Origin: Cupriavidus sp.
GTDB taxonomy: Bacteria > Pseudomonadota > Gammaproteobacteria > Burkholderiales > Burkholderiaceae
DNA length: 38,259 bases
NCBI GenBank assembly: GCA_019236395.1
Contig: JAFAJB010000061.1
Location: forward strand, 1-38,259
Direction of reading: 5' to 3'
Shown: piece after piece, positions 9,005-16,724 of the stretch
Layout: each line of letters opens with the position of its first letter
Position numbering within the stretch: the stretch's first letter is position 1
Program-made: the position numbers and the translations under genes
Notes under the pieces: model-generated
Seen by the model: the letters and a program-made list of their open reading frames with translations, nothing else
Database searches by the model: none
What the model was told of the DNA's origin: nothing

Positions 9005-9331
9005 ATGATGAAAGGTCAACTGGCCGGGCTGATGAAGCAAGCCCAGCAGATGCAGGAAAACATGAAGAAGATGCAGGAGCAGCTTGCTCAGATCGAGGTC
9101 GAGGGCCAGTCCGGTGCCGGTCTCGTGAAGGTGCTGATGACCTGCAAGAACGACGTCAAGCGCGTCACGATCGATCCGAGCCTGCTGGCCGACGACAAGG
9201 ACCTGCTGGAAGACCTGGTGGCCGCCGCGTTCAACGACGCCGTGCGCAAGGCCGAGGCCACCTCGCAGGAAAAGATGGGTTCGATGACCTCGGGCCTGCC
9301 TCTGCCCCCGGGCTTCAAGCTGCCGTTCTGA
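9005..9331 (+). CDS. ybaB: YbaB/EbfC family nucleoid-associated protein
   Basis: A small (108 residue) DNA-binding protein that forms tweezer-like dimers and is commonly encoded between dnaX and recR. The sequence has the family's Met/Gln-rich N-terminal helix ([22 protein letters not shown]), a short beta core ([29 protein letters not shown]) and the second helix ([19 protein letters not shown]), ending in a flexible [10 protein letters not shown] tail. AAGGAGTG five bases before the ATG is a strong ribosome binding site. The ATG used is the first of two in tandem; starting at the second Met is possible. It lies 78 bases after dnaX and 28 before recR, consistent with one operon. The exact cellular role of the family is unsettled, with nucleoid binding and a link to recombination both proposed. 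Confidence 0.95.
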   Translation: MMKGQLAGLMKQAQQMQENMKKMQEQLAQIEVEGQSGAGLVKVLMTCKNDVKRVTIDPSLLADDKDLLEDLVAAAFNDAVRKAEATSQEKMGSMTSGLPLPPGFKLPF

Positions 9332-9359
9332 TGAACCTGCCCGTCCAGGCGGAAATGCC

Positions 9360-9974
9360 ATGAGAGCGGCTCCGCCCACCTCGCTGCAGGCGCTGATCGA
9401 AGCGCTCAAGGTGTTGCCAGGCGTTGGACCGAAATCGGCCCAGCGCATGGCATATCACCTGTTGCAGCACGACCGCGAAGGCGCGCGCAAGCTTGGCGAC
9501 GCGCTGCGCGGTGCTGCCGATGGCATCCGCCATTGCGAGCGCTGCAATACGTTCACCGAACAGGAAATCTGCGAGACCTGCCGCGATCCCGAACGCGACG
9601 CGTCGCTGCTGTGCGTGGTGGAAACGCCGGCCGATCAGGGCATGATCGAGCAGACGCTGACCTATCGCGGCCAGTATTTCGTGCTGATGGGGCGGCTGTC
9701 GCCGCTCGACGGCATCGGCCCGAAGGAAATCCACCTGGATCGCCTGCTGGCGCGTGCGACCGACCCCGAGCTCGGAGGGCCGGTCAGCGAGGTGATCGTC
9801 GCCACCAATTTCACCAGCGAAGGCGAGGCCACCGCGCACTACATCGGCGAGATGCTGAAGGCGCGCGGGCTCAAGGTCTCGCGCCTGGCGCGTGGCGTGC
9901 CGGTGGGCGGCGAACTGGAATATGTCGATGCCGGCACCATCGCGCGTGCCGTGATGGATCGCCGCACGCTTTAA
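9360..9974 (+). CDS. recR: recombination mediator protein RecR
   Basis: A component of the RecFOR system that helps load RecA on gapped DNA. The 204 residues, the usual length, contain an N-terminal helix-hairpin-helix ([17 protein letters not shown], about 19-35), a four-Cys zinc finger ([16 protein letters not shown], about 60-75) and a Toprim domain beginning [17 protein letters not shown] near 84. The C-terminal [15 protein letters not shown] closes the family alignment. It is the third gene of dnaX-ybaB-recR. The next gene (LysR) begins only six bases after the recR stop, so readthrough into it is likely. Confidence 0.97.
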   Translation: MRAAPPTSLQALIEALKVLPGVGPKSAQRMAYHLLQHDREGARKLGDALRGAADGIRHCERCNTFTEQEICETCRDPERDASLLCVVETPADQGMIEQTLTYRGQYFVLMGRLSPLDGIGPKEIHLDRLLARATDPELGGPVSEVIVATNFTSEGEATAHYIGEMLKARGLKVSRLARGVPVGGELEYVDAGTIARAVMDRRTL

Positions 9975-9980
9975 CCGAAT

Positions 9981-10886
9981 ATGAACCTGGCGCGCTTCGA
10001 CCTCGTCACGCTGGGCCTGTTCGTGGCAGTGGCCCGGCAGGGCAGCATCTCGGCCGGCGCGCGCCAGTCGCACCTGGCGGTGGCGGCGGCCAGCAAGCGC
10101 ATCTCCGATCTGGAGGCCGCGGTTGGCGCGCCACTGTTCTTTCGCCATGCCGCCGGGGTTCAGCTTACCGAAGCCGGGCAGGCCTGTTTTCACCACGCGC
10201 TGACGATCCTGCAGGATGTCGAGCGCATGGCCGGCGTGATGTCCGATTACGCGTCGGGCGTTCGTGGCCAGGTGCGCGTGTGCGCGAATACCTCGGCCAT
10301 CACGCAGTTCCTGCCCGACGACCTGGCGCAGTTCATGCGCCTGCATCCGACCATCCGCATCGAGCTCGAAGAGCACAACAGCAGCGACATCGTGGCCGCG
10401 GTGATGGAAAACCGGGCCGATGTCGGGATCTTTGCCGACCGTACGCCGTGCGCTGGGCTGGTGACAGTCGAGTATCGGCAGGACGAACTCGTCATCATCA
10501 CGCCGCCGGGGCATCCGCTCGCGCAGGCCGGCACGGTGCGGTATGCCGATGCGCTCGAATACGACTTCGTCAGCCTGCCGCAGGTGACGTCGCTGGCGGC
10601 GCGGCTGCTCGAGGAAAGCAGCCGGCTTGAGCGGCAGTTCCGCCTGCGTATCCAGGTGCGCAGCTTCGATGCGATGTGCCGCATGGTCATGGCCGGCCTC
10701 GGTGTGGGCGTACTGCCGCGCATCGCGGCCGAACCGCACGTCAAGTCGATGGGGCTGTCGCTGGTGGGCCTGCAGGACGCCTGGGCACGCCGCTCGCTGC
10801 TGATCGGCATGCGTGACCCGGCTGGCCTGACGGTTTCCGCGCGGCTGCTGATCACCCATCTCTGCGGCGACCGCGCGCCGTTCTGA
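9981..10886 (+). CDS. LysR-family transcriptional regulator
   Basis: A 301-residue protein of normal LysR length. The N-terminal winged helix-turn-helix is clear (LVTLGLFVAVARQGSISAGARQSHLAVAAASKRISDLEAAVG, about 9-50). A ligand-binding domain follows, with the usual VRVCANTSAITQFLPDDLAQF start near 93 and PGHPLAQ further on. The start follows recR by six bases and has no clear ribosome binding site. The CoA-transferase, HMG-CoA-lyase-like and Bug genes downstream on the same strand are natural targets, but a MITE-like element separates the regulator from them. LysR proteins more often sit divergent from their targets, so this link is only inferred. The effector is unknown. Confidence 0.9.
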   Translation: MNLARFDLVTLGLFVAVARQGSISAGARQSHLAVAAASKRISDLEAAVGAPLFFRHAAGVQLTEAGQACFHHALTILQDVERMAGVMSDYASGVRGQVRVCANTSAITQFLPDDLAQFMRLHPTIRIELEEHNSSDIVAAVMENRADVGIFADRTPCAGLVTVEYRQDELVIITPPGHPLAQAGTVRYADALEYDFVSLPQVTSLAARLLEESSRLERQFRLRIQVRSFDAMCRMVMAGLGVGVLPRIAAEPHVKSMGLSLVGLQDAWARRSLLIGMRDPAGLTVSARLLITHLCGDRAPF

Positions 10887-10900
10887 ATGTCTGGTTTATT

Positions 10901-11093
10901 AGAGACCGTTTAAAAATGAAGCGAAGCGGTTCTGGCTAGGGTGAAGCAGGGAATTCGGCTCGCATGCGAGCCGCCTGCGTAACGGCATGCGCATGTGAGT
11001 GCAAGCGCGCCCTGCAAGGGCGGGGCCGCAGACAGTACAAGTGGTACGGCCATGGCCCCGCAACGACGCCAGAATCATTTTTAAACGGTCTCT
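10901..11093. mobile_element. MITE-like element with 19-bp perfect terminal inverted repeats
   Basis: AGAGACCGTTTAAAAATGA at 10901-10919 is repeated exactly in reverse complement at 11075-11093, bounding 193 bp. The inside has no credible gene but is highly palindromic: GGCTCGCATGCGAGCC, GCCCTGCAAGGGC, GTACAAGTGGTAC and GGCCATGGCC. It lies between the LysR stop and the CoA-transferase gene. Its AT-rich ends contrast with the GC-rich flanks. I see no convincing target-site duplication. The shape fits a non-autonomous transposable element or a structured repeat; no related transposase is present in the window. Confidence 0.7.
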
Positions 11094-11114
11094 CAGGGTT
11101 CTCCCTGATCTTTC

Positions 11115-11145
11115 GCATTCCAAGAAAGCCCGCTTTCCGGAATGC
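11115..11145. promoter_or_regulatory. long palindrome upstream of the CoA-transferase gene
   Basis: GCATTCC (11115-11121) pairs with GGAATGC (11139-11145), and inside these GAAAG pairs with CTTTC, giving a 12-bp stem with one small internal loop. No T run follows, so it is more likely an operator or leader hairpin than a terminator. It begins 22 bases after the MITE-like element. A second small hairpin (CCCCG-CAA-CGGGG, 11198-11210) follows before the ribosome binding site. Confidence 0.5.
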
Positions 11146-11229
11146 CAATTCCACGTCACCCCGCTGCTGGGGCACACTCCGTCGAAACTACGCCAATCCC
11201 CGCAACGGGGCAGTTCTACGGAGACATTC

Positions 11230-12426
11230 ATGGCGCAACAGATTCTCGACGGCATCCGCGTGCTGGAGCTGGGCCAACTCATTGCGGGCCCGTTCGCTGC
11301 CAAGACGTTGGCCGATTTCGGCGCACACGTGGTCAAGGTGGAGCCGCCCGGTCAGGGTGATCCGCTGAGAAAGTGGCGCATGCTTCACGAAGACACCTCG
11401 GTCTGGTGGGAAGCCCAGTCGCGCAACAAGCAGTCGATTGCCATCGACCTGCGCCAGCCGGAAGGTCAGGCGCTGGTGCGCAAGCTGGCCAGCGAAGCCG
11501 ATGTGCTGATCGAGAACTTCCGCCCGGGCACCATGGAGAAGTGGGGGCTCGGCTGGGACGTACTGCACGCCGACAATCCGAAGCTCATCATGGTCCGCGT
11601 GTCCGGCTACGGCCAGACCGGCCCGAAGAAGGACGAACCGGGCTTTGCCGCGGTGGCCGAGGCGATGAGCGGCCTGCGCTACCTGACCGGCGAGCCGGGG
11701 CGCCCGCCGGTGCGCGCGGGCCTGTCGCTCGGCGATACGATCGCCGGCCTGCATGGCGCACTCGGCGTGCTGCTGGCGCTCTACCAGCGCGATGCGCGCG
11801 GCGGGGAAGGGCAGGTCATCGACGTGGCGCTGTACGAGTCCCTGTTCAATCTCAGCGAAAGCCTGCTGCCCGAATACTCGGCGTTCGGCGCCGTGCGCCA
11901 GCCGGCCGGTGGCGCGTTGCCCGGCATCGCCCCATCGAACGCCTACCTGTGCGGCTGCGGCGAGTATGTGCTGATCGCGGCCAATGGCGATGCGATCTTC
12001 CGCCGGCTGATGGCCGCGATGGGTCGCAACGATCTGGGCGAAGATCCGACGCTGGCACGCAATGATGGCCGTGTGAAGCGCGTCGAGGAAATCGATGGCG
12101 CGATCACCGCATGGACGAAAACACAGACCGTGGCCTCTGCGCTGGAAGTGCTGCGTGCCGCCGACGTGCCGTCAGGCCGCATCTACACCGTCAAGGACAT
12201 CGCCGAAGACCCGCATTACCGTGCGCGTGGCGTGATTGAAACGGTGACTTCGGCGAAGGGTTTGCAGGTGGAGGTGCCGGGCATCATGCCGAAGCTGTCG
12301 GGCAACCCCGGTGGCATCCACGATCGCGCCCCCACGCTGGGCGAGCATACCGATGCCGTGCTGGCCGATGCTGGTTTTGACGCGGCGGCCATTGCCGACC
12401 TGCGAGCCCGAGGGGTGATCGCATGA
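11230..12426 (+). CDS. class III CoA-transferase (CaiB/BaiF family)
   Basis: Moves CoA between carboxylic acids, without covalent release typical of class I. The chosen ATG (MAQQILDGIRVLELGQLIAGPFAAK) follows CGGAGACATTC, a good ribosome binding site; the track ORF from 10999 runs back into the MITE-like element and is rejected. The 398 residues show GADFGAHVVKVE-type N-terminal features (LADFGAHVVKVEPPGQGDPLR), SRNKQSIAIDLR, the VLIENFRPGTMEKWGL segment and SLGDTIAGLHGALG near residue 170, where the family's catalytic Asp lies. The stop overlaps the next start (ATGA), so it is coupled to the HMG-CoA-lyase-like gene. A dicarboxylate such as 3-hydroxy-3-methylglutarate or citramalate is a plausible acceptor, with succinyl-CoA as donor, but the substrate cannot be read from sequence. 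Confidence 0.9.
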   Translation: MAQQILDGIRVLELGQLIAGPFAAKTLADFGAHVVKVEPPGQGDPLRKWRMLHEDTSVWWEAQSRNKQSIAIDLRQPEGQALVRKLASEADVLIENFRPGTMEKWGLGWDVLHADNPKLIMVRVSGYGQTGPKKDEPGFAAVAEAMSGLRYLTGEPGRPPVRAGLSLGDTIAGLHGALGVLLALYQRDARGGEGQVIDVALYESLFNLSESLLPEYSAFGAVRQPAGGALPGIAPSNAYLCGCGEYVLIAANGDAIFRRLMAAMGRNDLGEDPTLARNDGRVKRVEEIDGAITAWTKTQTVASALEVLRAADVPSGRIYTVKDIAEDPHYRARGVIETVTSAKGLQVEVPGIMPKLSGNPGGIHDRAPTLGEHTDAVLADAGFDAAAIADLRARGVIA

Positions 12427-13391
12427 GTGCCCCGAAGTATCCGCTGGCGGGTCCGGCGAAGATCGAAATCAACGAAGTGGCGCCGCGTGACGGGCTGCAG
12501 ATCGAGCCCGTGACGGTGCCCACCGAAGGCAAGGTCGCCTTCGTCAATGCGCTGGCCCATTGCGGCTTTGCGCGCATCGAAGCCACGTCGTTCACGTCGG
12601 CGCGCGCCATCCCCGCATTGGCCGATGCCGAAGCGGTGATGCATCAGGTCGAGCGCGTGCCCGGCGTGCGGCTCACGGTGTTGGTGCCGAATCTGCGTGG
12701 CCTGGAGCGCGCGCTGTCGTGCCGCCCGGACGAGGTCAACCTGGTGATGTCGTCGAGCGAGACGCACAACCGGGCCAACCTGCGCATGACGCGGGAGCAG
12801 TCGCAGGCGCAGTTGCTGGCGATGATCGCCGAGGCGGGCAAGGCCGGGGTGCCCGTGAATGTGTCGCTGTCCACCGTATTTGGCTGCCCGTTCGAGGGTG
12901 ACGTCAGCGAAGCCGAAGTCATGACGCTGGCACGGGTATTTGCCGATGCCGGCGCGGCGGGCATCACGCTGTGCGACACCACGGGCATGGCCTATCCCAA
13001 TCAGGTGGCGGCCCTGTGCGAGGCGTTCCAGCGCGCCTTGCCGCAGACCGGACTGACCATCCATCTGCACAACACACGTGGTATGGGCCTGGCGAACGCG
13101 ATTGCCGCCTGGCAGACCGGCGTGACGCGTTTCGACGCCGCGGCGGGCGGGCTTGGCGGATGCCCATACGCGCCCGGTGCAAGCGGCAACGTCAGCACCG
13201 AGGAACTCGTGCACATGTTTGCGTCGATGGGCGTCAATACCGGCGTGGATCTGGACGCGTTGCTCGATGTGGTCGGCGGCGTGTCCGCGCTGGTTGCGCG
13301 CGATGTCCACAGCCAGCTTTTGCGCGCCGGCCCGCGCCTGCGCACGCACCAGCCGCCTGCGTGGATGGCGGAGTATTTTGCTGGCGCCTGA
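12423..13391 (+). CDS. hydroxymethylglutaryl-CoA lyase family protein
   Basis: An aldolase-type lyase of the HMGL/DRE-TIM family that splits 3-hydroxy-3-methylglutaryl-CoA (or a related 3-hydroxyacyl-CoA) to acetyl-CoA and an oxo acid. The 322 residues carry the opening motif INEVAPRDGLQIEP near 15, with the catalytic Arg-Asp pair, the metal-ligand motif IHLHNTRGMGLAN near 215, and the lyase loop GGLGGCPYAPGASGN near 241 that holds the active-site Cys. Length and motifs fit bacterial HMG-CoA lyase well. It is translationally coupled to the CoA-transferase through an ATGA overlap. Citramalyl-CoA lyase activity is an alternative for this subgroup. A paired-palindrome repeat begins 21 bases past the stop and probably marks the transcript end. 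Confidence 0.9.
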   Translation: MSAPKYPLAGPAKIEINEVAPRDGLQIEPVTVPTEGKVAFVNALAHCGFARIEATSFTSARAIPALADAEAVMHQVERVPGVRLTVLVPNLRGLERALSCRPDEVNLVMSSSETHNRANLRMTREQSQAQLLAMIAEAGKAGVPVNVSLSTVFGCPFEGDVSEAEVMTLARVFADAGAAGITLCDTTGMAYPNQVAALCEAFQRALPQTGLTIHLHNTRGMGLANAIAAWQTGVTRFDAAAGGLGGCPYAPGASGNVSTEELVHMFASMGVNTGVDLDALLDVVGGVSALVARDVHSQLLRAGPRLRTHQPPAWMAEYFAGA

Positions 13392-13411
13392 CTGGGCGCG
13401 CGCCGGTTTCT

Positions 13412-13532
13412 CCCCTCTCCCGCGAGCGGGAGAGGGGCAGGGGGAGAGGGTATTGAGGTTCAAATCGCGACAGGTCGCATTGAGAAGCGCTTGCCCTCTC
13501 CCCCAACCCCTCTCCCACAGGTGGGAGAGGGG
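13412..13532. repeat. 121-bp paired-palindrome repeat (REP/BIME-like), copy A
   Basis: Two strong stems bound this repeat. The left is CCCCTCTCCCGC with GCGGGAGAGGGG and loop GA; the right is CCCCTCTCCCAC with GTGGGAGAGGGG and loop AG. The core between them contains ATTGAGGTTCAAATCGCGAC. The same architecture and length recur at 17542-17662 with the core in the opposite orientation. It lies 21 bases after the lyase stop. Confidence 0.9.
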
Positions 13533-13600
13533 AGCGGACCAGCGGTAATGGAAACATTCAAGAACACCTGAGTTACTCAATAGAACACACGGAGACAACC

Positions 13601-14581
13601 ATGAAACGCACATTGATTGGCGCTGGCGCGCTGCTGGCCGCTGCTGGCTTGACCTTGTCCGTCACCGCGCACGCCGAGGCTGGCACCTATCCCGATCACC
13701 CGATCATGCTCGTGGTGTCGGCCGCCGCGGGCGGCACCACCGACCTTGCCGCGCGCATGATCTCGGAGCCGCTGTCGAGGGCGCTTGGCCAGTCGGTAGT
13801 CGTCGATAACAAGCCGGGCGGCAACGGCACGATCGCCGCGCAGGCCGTGCAGCGGGCCAAGCCGGACGGCTACACCTTGCTGGTGCAGTACTCGGGCTAT
13901 CACGTGATCACGCCGCTGCTGACCAAGGTGTCGTGGGACCCGGTCAAGGACTTTGCGCCGGTGGCCAACCTGCTGTCGGCGCCGCAGGTGCTGGTGGTGC
14001 GTCCGGGCCTGCCCGTGAAATCGCTCAAGGAGCTGGTCGCCTACGCCAAGGCCAATCCGAACAAGCTCAACTATGCGTCGTCGGGCAACGGATCGCTGCA
14101 GCACGTATCCACCGAACTGCTGAACCAGATGGCCGGCATCCAGATCACGCACGTGCCGTACAAGGGTACGGGTCCGGCGATGACCGACCTGCTGGGTGGC
14201 AACGTCGACATGACGATCACCACGCCGCCGCCGCTGATGGGCCATATCGCGGCGGGCAAGCTGCGTCCGCTCGTGGTCACGAGCAAAACCCGGCTGCCGA
14301 GCCTGAAGGACGTGCCGTCGGCGCCGGAGGCTGGCTATCCGGACCTCGATGTCTCGTCGTGGTTTGCGATGTACGCACCTGCCGGTACGCCCAAGCCGGT
14401 GATCGACCGCCTGACCACCGAGATCGAGAAGATCATGAAGTCGGAAGCGTTCCGCAAGAAGGCCGAGGAGCTTGGTGCCGAAGCCCGCTACATGAACCCG
14501 CAACAGCTCGACCAGTACCAGCGTGCCGAGCTGCAGCGCTGGTCCAAGGTGATCAAGTCCGCCGGCATCCATGCCGAATGA
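13601..14581 (+). CDS. Bug-family (TctC-like) periplasmic solute-binding protein
   Basis: A periplasmic binding protein of the tripartite tricarboxylate transporter type, 326 residues. The first 26 residues form a Sec signal peptide (MKRTLIGAGALLAAAGLTLSVTAHA, cut before EAGTYPD). The mature part shows the Bug hallmarks: YPDHPIMLVVSAAAGGTTDLAAR, VVDNKPGGNGTIAAQAV, LNYASSGNGSLQHVSTELL and FAMYAPAGTPKPVIDRL. Bug proteins bind small carboxylates. CGGAGACAACC precedes the ATG. No TctA/TctB membrane partners are in the window, which is common for the large Bug families of Cupriavidus and its relatives. Its place just after the CoA-transferase and lyase genes suggests it supplies or senses their substrate; the ligand is unknown. 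Confidence 0.92.
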   Translation: MKRTLIGAGALLAAAGLTLSVTAHAEAGTYPDHPIMLVVSAAAGGTTDLAARMISEPLSRALGQSVVVDNKPGGNGTIAAQAVQRAKPDGYTLLVQYSGYHVITPLLTKVSWDPVKDFAPVANLLSAPQVLVVRPGLPVKSLKELVAYAKANPNKLNYASSGNGSLQHVSTELLNQMAGIQITHVPYKGTGPAMTDLLGGNVDMTITTPPPLMGHIAAGKLRPLVVTSKTRLPSLKDVPSAPEAGYPDLDVSSWFAMYAPAGTPKPVIDRLTTEIEKIMKSEAFRKKAEELGAEARYMNPQQLDQYQRAELQRWSKVIKSAGIHAE

Positions 14582-14754
14582 TGGGCGGCGGGCAAGCTGT
14601 CTGAAAGGGGCGGCCGGTACGATGGCAGGCAGCATGTCAGGGCGCTTAGGTGTTGATCCCGATGCGGAAGGCCGCCGCGCCCGGTAGCATCGCCGGAAGC
14701 CGCCCCGCGGCACGCCCCTCAATCAAACAGAAGTAGAAAAGGCAGGAGAGCAAC

Positions 14755-15798
14755 ATGTACAACAAGACGTTCTGGAAGCAGTTGCTGATTGCGCTGGCGC
14801 TGTTCCTGGCGGGTTGGTTCACCATCGGCGGCGCGCAGGCGCAGGGCAAGCCGGAGAAGAGCAAGGTCACCATCGCCGTCGGGGGCAAGAACCTGTTCTA
14901 CTACCTGCCGCTGACGATTGCCGAGCGCCTGGGCTACTTCAAGGATGAAGGGCTCGACGTGGAGATCGTCGACTTCGCCGGCGGCGCCAAGGCGCTGCAG
15001 GCCGTGGTGGGCGGCAGCGCCGACGTGGTGTCGGGCGCGTACGAGCACACGATCAACCTGCAGGCCAAGGGCCAGCAGTACCAGGAATTCGTGCTGCAGG
15101 GCCGGGCGCCGCAGATCGTGCTGGTGGTGTCGAACAAGACGATGCCGAACTTCAAGTCGATCGCGGACCTGAAGGGCAAGAAGATCGGTGTGACGGCACC
15201 GGGCTCGTCGACCAACATCATGGCCAACTTCGTGCTGGCCAAGGCCGGGCTGAAGCCGTCGGACGTGTCGTTCATCGGCGTGGGCGCCAGCGCGGGCGCG
15301 GTGGCCGCGATGCGTTCGGGCCAGATCGATGCGATGGCCAACCTCGATCCGGTGATCTCGATGCTGACGCAGAAGAACGAGGTCAAGATCGCGTCGGACA
15401 CGCGCACGCTCAAGGAGACGCAGGCGGTATTCGGCGGCAATATGCCGTCGGGCTGCCTCTACGCCTCGACCAAATTCATCGAGCAGAACCCGAATACCAC
15501 CCAGGCGCTGACCAATGCGATGGTGCGCGCGCTGAAGTGGCTGCAGAAGGCTGGCCCGTCGGACATCGTCAAGACCGTGCCGGAGAGCTACCTGCTGGGC
15601 GATCGCGCGCTGTACCTGGCTGCCTGGGACAAGGTCAAGGAAGCGATCTCGCCGGACGGCGTGATGCCGGCTGACGGCCCGCATACGGCGCTGACCACGC
15701 TGCAGCAGTTCGACCCGGATCTCAAGGGCAAGACGATCAAGCTCGATAACACGTTCACGAACACGTTCGTGCAGAAGGCGAACGCCAAGTACAAGTAA
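14755..15798 (+). CDS. ABC transporter substrate-binding protein, SsuA/NMT1-like
   Basis: A 347-residue periplasmic binding protein of the nitrate/sulfonate/taurine/pyrimidine type. An N-terminal signal peptide (MYNKTFWKQLLIALALFLAGW...GGAQAQ) leads into KVTIAVGGKNLFYYLPLTIAERLGYFKDEGLDVEIVDFAGG, the family opening. DLKGKKIGVTAPGSSTNIMANFVL and GQIDAMANLDPVISML are further family motifs. GGCAGGAGAGCAAC gives a good ribosome binding site. The ATPase and permease genes follow at 86 and 27 bases, so the three form one importer operon. The ligand cannot be named; there is no adjacent catabolic gene that clearly points to sulfonate, taurine or a pyrimidine. Confidence 0.9.
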   Translation: MYNKTFWKQLLIALALFLAGWFTIGGAQAQGKPEKSKVTIAVGGKNLFYYLPLTIAERLGYFKDEGLDVEIVDFAGGAKALQAVVGGSADVVSGAYEHTINLQAKGQQYQEFVLQGRAPQIVLVVSNKTMPNFKSIADLKGKKIGVTAPGSSTNIMANFVLAKAGLKPSDVSFIGVGASAGAVAAMRSGQIDAMANLDPVISMLTQKNEVKIASDTRTLKETQAVFGGNMPSGCLYASTKFIEQNPNTTQALTNAMVRALKWLQKAGPSDIVKTVPESYLLGDRALYLAAWDKVKEAISPDGVMPADGPHTALTTLQQFDPDLKGKTIKLDNTFTNTFVQKANAKYK

Positions 15799-15884
15799 GT
15801 ATCCTGTCCAGCCGGACAGCCCCCAGGTCGCCCGCCGCACGCCAGCCGTGCTGCGGGCGATGAGCTTCTTCGAGTCCTGCCGTC

Positions 15885-16697
15885 ATGAGTACGCCTGCAC
15901 TTTCCCTCGAAAACGTGACCTGCACCTTCGTCTCGCGCGAAGACCGCTCGCAGCGCTATACCGCCGTGCGCGACGTCACGCTGTCCATCCAGCCCGGAGA
16001 ATTCGTCTCCGTGGTCGCGGCCACCGGATGCGGCAAGTCGACGCTGCTGAACGTTTCGGCCGGCCTGCTCGAACCCTCCACCGGTGACGTGCGCGTCTTC
16101 GGCGAGCCGCTCAAGGGCATCAACGCGCGCGCCGGGTACATGTTCCAGGCCGAGGCGCTGATGCCGTGGCGCAGCGCGCTCGACAACGTGATCGCCGGCC
16201 TGGAGTTCCGTGGCGTGCCGCGTGACGAGGCGGTGAAGCAGGGCGAGGAATGGCTGCGGCGTGTCGGGTTGGGCGGGTTCGGCGACCGCTATCCGCACCA
16301 GCTCTCGGGCGGCATGCGCAAGCGCGTGAGCCTGGCGCAGACGCTGGTGATGGACCCGGACATCATCCTGATGGACGAGCCGTTCTCGGCGCTGGACATC
16401 CAGACGCGCCAGCTCATGGAAAACGAAGTGCTTGATCTCTGGGCCGCCAAGCGCAAGGCCGTGCTGTTCATCACGCACGATCTGGACGAGGCGATTTCCA
16501 TGAGCGACCGCGTGGTGGTGCTGTCGGCCGGCCCGGGCACCCACCCGATCGGCGAGTTCGCCATCGACCTGCCGCGCCCGCGTGACGTGGCCGAGATCCG
16601 CAACCATCCGCGCTTCGTGGAGTTGCACGCCGCCATCTGGGACGTGCTGCGCGAAGAGGTGCTCAAGGGCTACGCGCAGCAGCGCCAGGTGGCCTGA
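15885..16697 (+). CDS. ABC transporter ATP-binding protein
   Basis: The ATPase of the SsuB/TauB/NrtD type, 270 residues. Walker A reads VAATGCGKSTLL near residue 44; the usual first Gly of the P-loop is Ala, while the GxGKST core is intact. The Q-loop region is YMFQAEALMPWR near 86, the signature LSGGMRKRVSLAQ near 140, Walker B IILMDEPFSALD near 160, and the H-loop LFITHDLDEAI near 197. It begins 86 bases after the binding-protein gene and ends 27 before the permease. It would power uptake of the ligand of the 14755 protein. Confidence 0.93.
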   Translation: MSTPALSLENVTCTFVSREDRSQRYTAVRDVTLSIQPGEFVSVVAATGCGKSTLLNVSAGLLEPSTGDVRVFGEPLKGINARAGYMFQAEALMPWRSALDNVIAGLEFRGVPRDEAVKQGEEWLRRVGLGGFGDRYPHQLSGGMRKRVSLAQTLVMDPDIILMDEPFSALDIQTRQLMENEVLDLWAAKRKAVLFITHDLDEAISMSDRVVVLSAGPGTHPIGEFAIDLPRPRDVAEIRNHPRFVELHAAIWDVLREEVLKGYAQQRQVA

Positions 16698-16724
16698 TTT
16701 TCCTGACCGGACAAGATCAAAGAC

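Noticed and set aside
9315-10859. 514-aa minus-strand ORF over recR and LysR
   Set aside because: Antisense shadow of two well-supported genes; no recognisable family.
10999-11229. N-terminal extension of the CoA-transferase ORF
   Set aside because: The extra 77 residues translate the MITE-like element and leader; the ATG at 11230 has a good ribosome binding site and gives the family N-terminus.
13412-13532. Simple rho-independent terminators in place of a repeat
   Set aside because: The stems have no T tracts, come in pairs, and the whole 121-bp unit recurs elsewhere with an inverted core, so repeat is the better call, though they may still end transcripts.
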